The notes under the pieces are model-generated. The model was not told the DNA's origin, did no database searches, and was given only the letters and a program-made list of their open reading frames with translations. Both the position numbers and the translations under genes were made by a program. DNA of 7,087 nucleotides, taken from the NCBI GenBank assembly GCA_021324035.1, contig JAJPJU010000170.1:1-7087 (forward strand), in the 5' to 3' direction. The DNA comes from Spartobacteria bacterium. GTDB taxonomy: Bacteria; Verrucomicrobiota; Verrucomicrobiia; Chthoniobacterales; UBA10450. Below are positions 5,153-7,087 of this stretch, one piece after another (the stretch's first letter is position 1; every line of letters begins with the position of its first letter).

Positions 5153-6022
5153 CTAGCGAATCACCGCAGCGCCGCTTGTCTGACTTGCCATCACGAACGG
5201 ATTGTTGCCCCCGTAATTGCGCCACGGTCCCGGCGGAACATCCGGCACTTCGACGAATTGCCAGTCAGTGACGTCGGTCGATCGTAAGCCAAGATAATCG
5301 CGGACGGCGGGTGAAACATCGAGCCCGGCGCCGAAGTTCAGGTTTGGTTTCGGCCGTTCGTTGCCGAATACGTAGTCAAAATCATCAGTCCGAAACGGGC
5401 CGCAATCCTCCCACTGGGCATAGCAAATCAAGCTTCCTTTGCGAATGGCGACCCAATGATGTTTGCAAACCGATTGTCCCTGCCCGGAGTAGGCGCGTCT
5501 GAACCATGGAATAACCATTGGCGCTTCCGGCTTGAATCCTTCGTGCCCCAGGTCGTTATAAGGCAAAGCAACGTAGAATGGATTTTGTTTCGGAATGAAT
5601 CCCACCGGAATGTAATTGCGCCGATTCGAAGTTTCCGGCGGATCGAAGCCACCGTAGCTCGCCATCCAGGTTAAATCCCAGGAACTTTGCTGATTCGAGA
5701 CCGGGTTGTTGGCGCTGGCTGGTTCGCCAACCCAGAACACCGTGGTCACGATGTTGCGTTTCCAAGCGTTCCGGAAATTCATCGGAGTCGGCACGATCGG
5801 CGCGACACTCAAAAGCCCCTGGTTGTGCAACCTCATTGTGTAGCGGGCGAAATCGGCGGCCGCAGCGTAGGGTGAACTCGAGGAATCGAAGGCGCCCGCA
5901 ATAACAATTCCGTTACCAGGCCGCAACGCGAAAAAAACGGCCGCGAATAAGCCAATCCCGACAAGCACGATTGTGCTCGTGAACGCACGACCTCCGCGAC
6001 GCGCTCCCATGTTTACCAGCAT
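5153..6022 (-). CDS. Membrane-anchored/secreted protein with RlpA-like double-psi beta-barrel features
   Basis: 289 residues, not assigned to a named gene. A basic N-terminus (GARRGGR) and one hydrophobic stretch (about 14-33) without a clear cleavage site suggest a signal anchor with the rest outside the cytoplasm. The body has conserved-looking blocks: TTVFWVGEPAS (93-103), NPFYVALPYND (147-157), SVCKHHWVAI (184-193), CYAQWEDCGPF (200-210), GAGLDVSPAVRDYLGL (231-246) and TDWQFVEV (252-259). A 'D-x-GPF' block followed by 'LD-[LV]-S-x-A-x-x-x-LG' and a closing strand is the pattern of RlpA/expansin-type double-psi barrels, where Asp residues act on cell-wall glycans. I infer this fold by eye; a divergent or non-catalytic version is possible. 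C186, C200 and C207 could form a disulfide. An alternative ATG at residue 5 exists (6010). It converges with the glycosyltransferase and diverges from the beta-barrel gene. Confidence 0.88.
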   Translation of the reverse strand: MLVNMGARRGGRAFTSTIVLVGIGLFAAVFFALRPGNGIVIAGAFDSSSSPYAAAADFARYTMRLHNQGLLSVAPIVPTPMNFRNAWKRNIVTTVFWVGEPASANNPVSNQQSSWDLTWMASYGGFDPPETSNRRNYIPVGFIPKQNPFYVALPYNDLGHEGFKPEAPMVIPWFRRAYSGQGQSVCKHHWVAIRKGSLICYAQWEDCGPFRTDDFDYVFGNERPKPNLNFGAGLDVSPAVRDYLGLRSTDVTDWQFVEVPDVPPGPWRNYGGNNPFVMASQTSGAAVIR

Positions 6023-6146
6023 TTCTTATCCAGTAGAACCCGCTACCTCGCAAACGGGAAATTGGACTTTGGTCTCAGTAATTCTATCCACCATCATTCT
6101 CTCGAGGCGTAATAACTTTCTTGACGGCGGAAATATCAAGGGGCAA

Positions 6147-6168
6147 AAGGAGGAGCCGCTGAGGAGAG
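6147..6168 (+). promoter_or_regulatory. Two purine-rich ribosome-binding candidates before the beta-barrel gene
   Basis: AAGGAGGAG (6147-6155) is a near-perfect anti-16S match but lies 24 bases before the preferred TTG start at 6180. GAGGAG (6161-6166) lies 13 bases before it. The strong first site is only 3 bases before an in-frame CTG (6159-6161), so a rare CTG start with an N-terminus of MRRDGIVLEQ cannot be ruled out. No in-frame ATG occurs between 6108 and 6230. Confidence 0.45.
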
Positions 6169-6179
6169 ACGGCATCGTT

Positions 6180-7087
6180 TTGGAACAAAATCACTTAAAA
6201 TTTTTGGGTGCCCTGATTTGCACGGCGGCAATGTCAATCTTCGCATCACCTGTTTTCGCCCAGAGCGTATCTACCTCGCCTGAACGCGCCGATGTCCTCC
6301 AGCCGCAAACTCAGCCATTCTACGGCGCTTCACCGGACGGATTTGTCGACGGTCACGCCATCGAAACTCCAAATGATCCCGACATTGGTCAGCAGGAACT
6401 GGTGAGACCGGAAACGCAATATCAGCCGTTCTCATTTTCGATTGGGACGCCGGTGTTCTACACCTCGAACGTCGCGCTGACGCCCCACAATGAAAAAGGT
6501 GACGTGGTTTTCGCGCCGGTGGTGGCGTTCTTTTACGATCCGCAGATCGCCAGGAATTTGTACGCTCACTTGGGCGCGCGTGAACAGGTCTTCTACTACG
6601 GCAAATACTCGGCATTCAATTTCGGGAGCCTCGATTGCGAAGCAGGCCTCAGTTATTTTCTGCCCCAGCTCCATGACGTGGTGCTGCGCGCCTGGTATGA
6701 TTTCAACCGCCTCACTTTGGATGATCGCCTGGGCGATGAATTCTTTTCCGATCATAGAATCATTCTCAACGCCGAGATCCCGTTCCGATTTGGGCGCGCT
6801 CAACAAATCACAGTGGGCGCGGACGCGAACCTGAGCGTGGGCGCGGATCACCAATTTCCGCGACGCAACGACTACGAGGAATACATCGCGTATTCGGCGG
6901 GCCTGACTCGATCGTTTTCGGTTCAGGCAGTCGGCCGGTTTGTTGTTCGCGATTATCATCAAAACGGACGCAATGACATCAGCGAGATTATTTCAGCTGC
7001 CGCGACCTATCGCCTGAACAATCTGCTGTCGATTAGCGCAATCAGTTCCTACGCCCACAACGATTCGAATCAGGATGTGTTTGATTA
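6180..7087 (+). CDS. Probable outer-membrane beta-barrel protein, 3'-truncated by window edge
   Basis: The frame stays open from the start to the right edge (302 codons visible). Starting at TTG 6180, the product opens with a convincing Sec signal peptide: MEQNHLK, then a hydrophobic core FLGALICTAAMSIFA, then SPVFA before Gln-Ser as a likely cleavage site after residue 28. The mature part starts with a Pro/Gln-rich linker and then FSFSIGTPVFYTSNVALTP. It continues as alternating polar and hydrophobic stretches rich in Tyr, Phe, Asn and Asp with short turns (for example NLYAHLGAREQVFYYGKY and VVLRAWYDFNRLTLDDR), typical of transmembrane beta-strands. No specific family is recognised; porin-like or assembly roles are both possible. 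An internal ATG at 6231 would destroy the signal peptide, so it is less likely. Frames on the other strand here (6271-6615, 6432-6962) are shadows. Confidence 0.82.
   Translation, partial: MEQNHLKFLGALICTAAMSIFASPVFAQSVSTSPERADVLQPQTQPFYGASPDGFVDGHAIETPNDPDIGQQELVRPETQYQPFSFSIGTPVFYTSNVALTPHNEKGDVVFAPVVAFFYDPQIARNLYAHLGAREQVFYYGKYSAFNFGSLDCEAGLSYFLPQLHDVVLRAWYDFNRLTLDDRLGDEFFSDHRIILNAEIPFRFGRAQQITVGADANLSVGADHQFPRRNDYEEYIAYSAGLTRSFSVQAVGRFVVRDYHQNGRNDISEIISAAATYRLNNLLSISAISSYAHNDSNQDVFD

Noticed and set aside
6432..6962. Minus-strand frame of 176 codons and a plus-strand frame at 6490-6834
   Set aside because: Both overlap the continuous frame that starts with a signal peptide and carries beta-barrel-like composition; they have no domain features.

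Overview
The window carries seven protein-coding genes, two of them cut by its edges, and no rRNA, tRNA, CRISPR array or insertion sequence that I can recognise. The order tgt-yajC-secDF with a single fused SecDF, GC-rich coding DNA, weak or absent Shine-Dalgarno sites before several genes, and short periodic repeats in the spacers all suggest a free-living soil-type bacterium of the Verrucomicrobiota (Spartobacteria/Chthoniobacterales-like). This assignment comes from recognition of protein families and is tentative.

Left part (1-3832, + strand): the 3' two-thirds or so of tgt (queuosine tRNA modification), then yajC and a fused secDF, which encode the accessory membrane complex of the Sec translocon. 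The three genes are co-oriented. They are separated by two unusual spacers. The first (887-1015) holds a 9-bp terminal inverted repeat and an 11-bp inverted repeat ending just before yajC. The second (1340-1438) is a large palindrome made of four GTTGAGNN octamers facing four CTCAACNN octamers. A related period-7 array lies inside the tgt reading frame and adds about 22 residues to the enzyme.

Middle part (3833-5140, + strand): rpsU (ribosomal protein bS21), with a possible promoter, two small hairpins and a recognisable Shine-Dalgarno in its leader. A 232-base spacer with degenerate 10-bp repeats, a 14-bp perfect palindrome and a terminator-like hairpin follows. Next is a DPM1/DPG-type family 2 glycosyltransferase.

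Right part (5141-7087): a minus-strand gene converges on the glycosyltransferase with only 12 bases between their stop codons. It encodes a membrane-anchored or secreted protein of uncharacterised type whose C-terminal half looks like an RlpA-type double-psi beta-barrel. Divergent from it, and running off the right edge, is a secreted protein resembling an outer-membrane beta-barrel, probably starting at a TTG codon. Both point to an envelope function, but nothing ties them directly to the Sec genes except that both are likely Sec substrates. No gene-free stretch exceeds 300 bases; the longest is 4219-4450.

The most interesting signal is the family of GTTGAG/CTCAAC short-period repeats. It occurs both within a coding sequence and as a palindrome that supplies the yajC stop codon, a possible promoter -35 box and the immediate upstream region of secDF.
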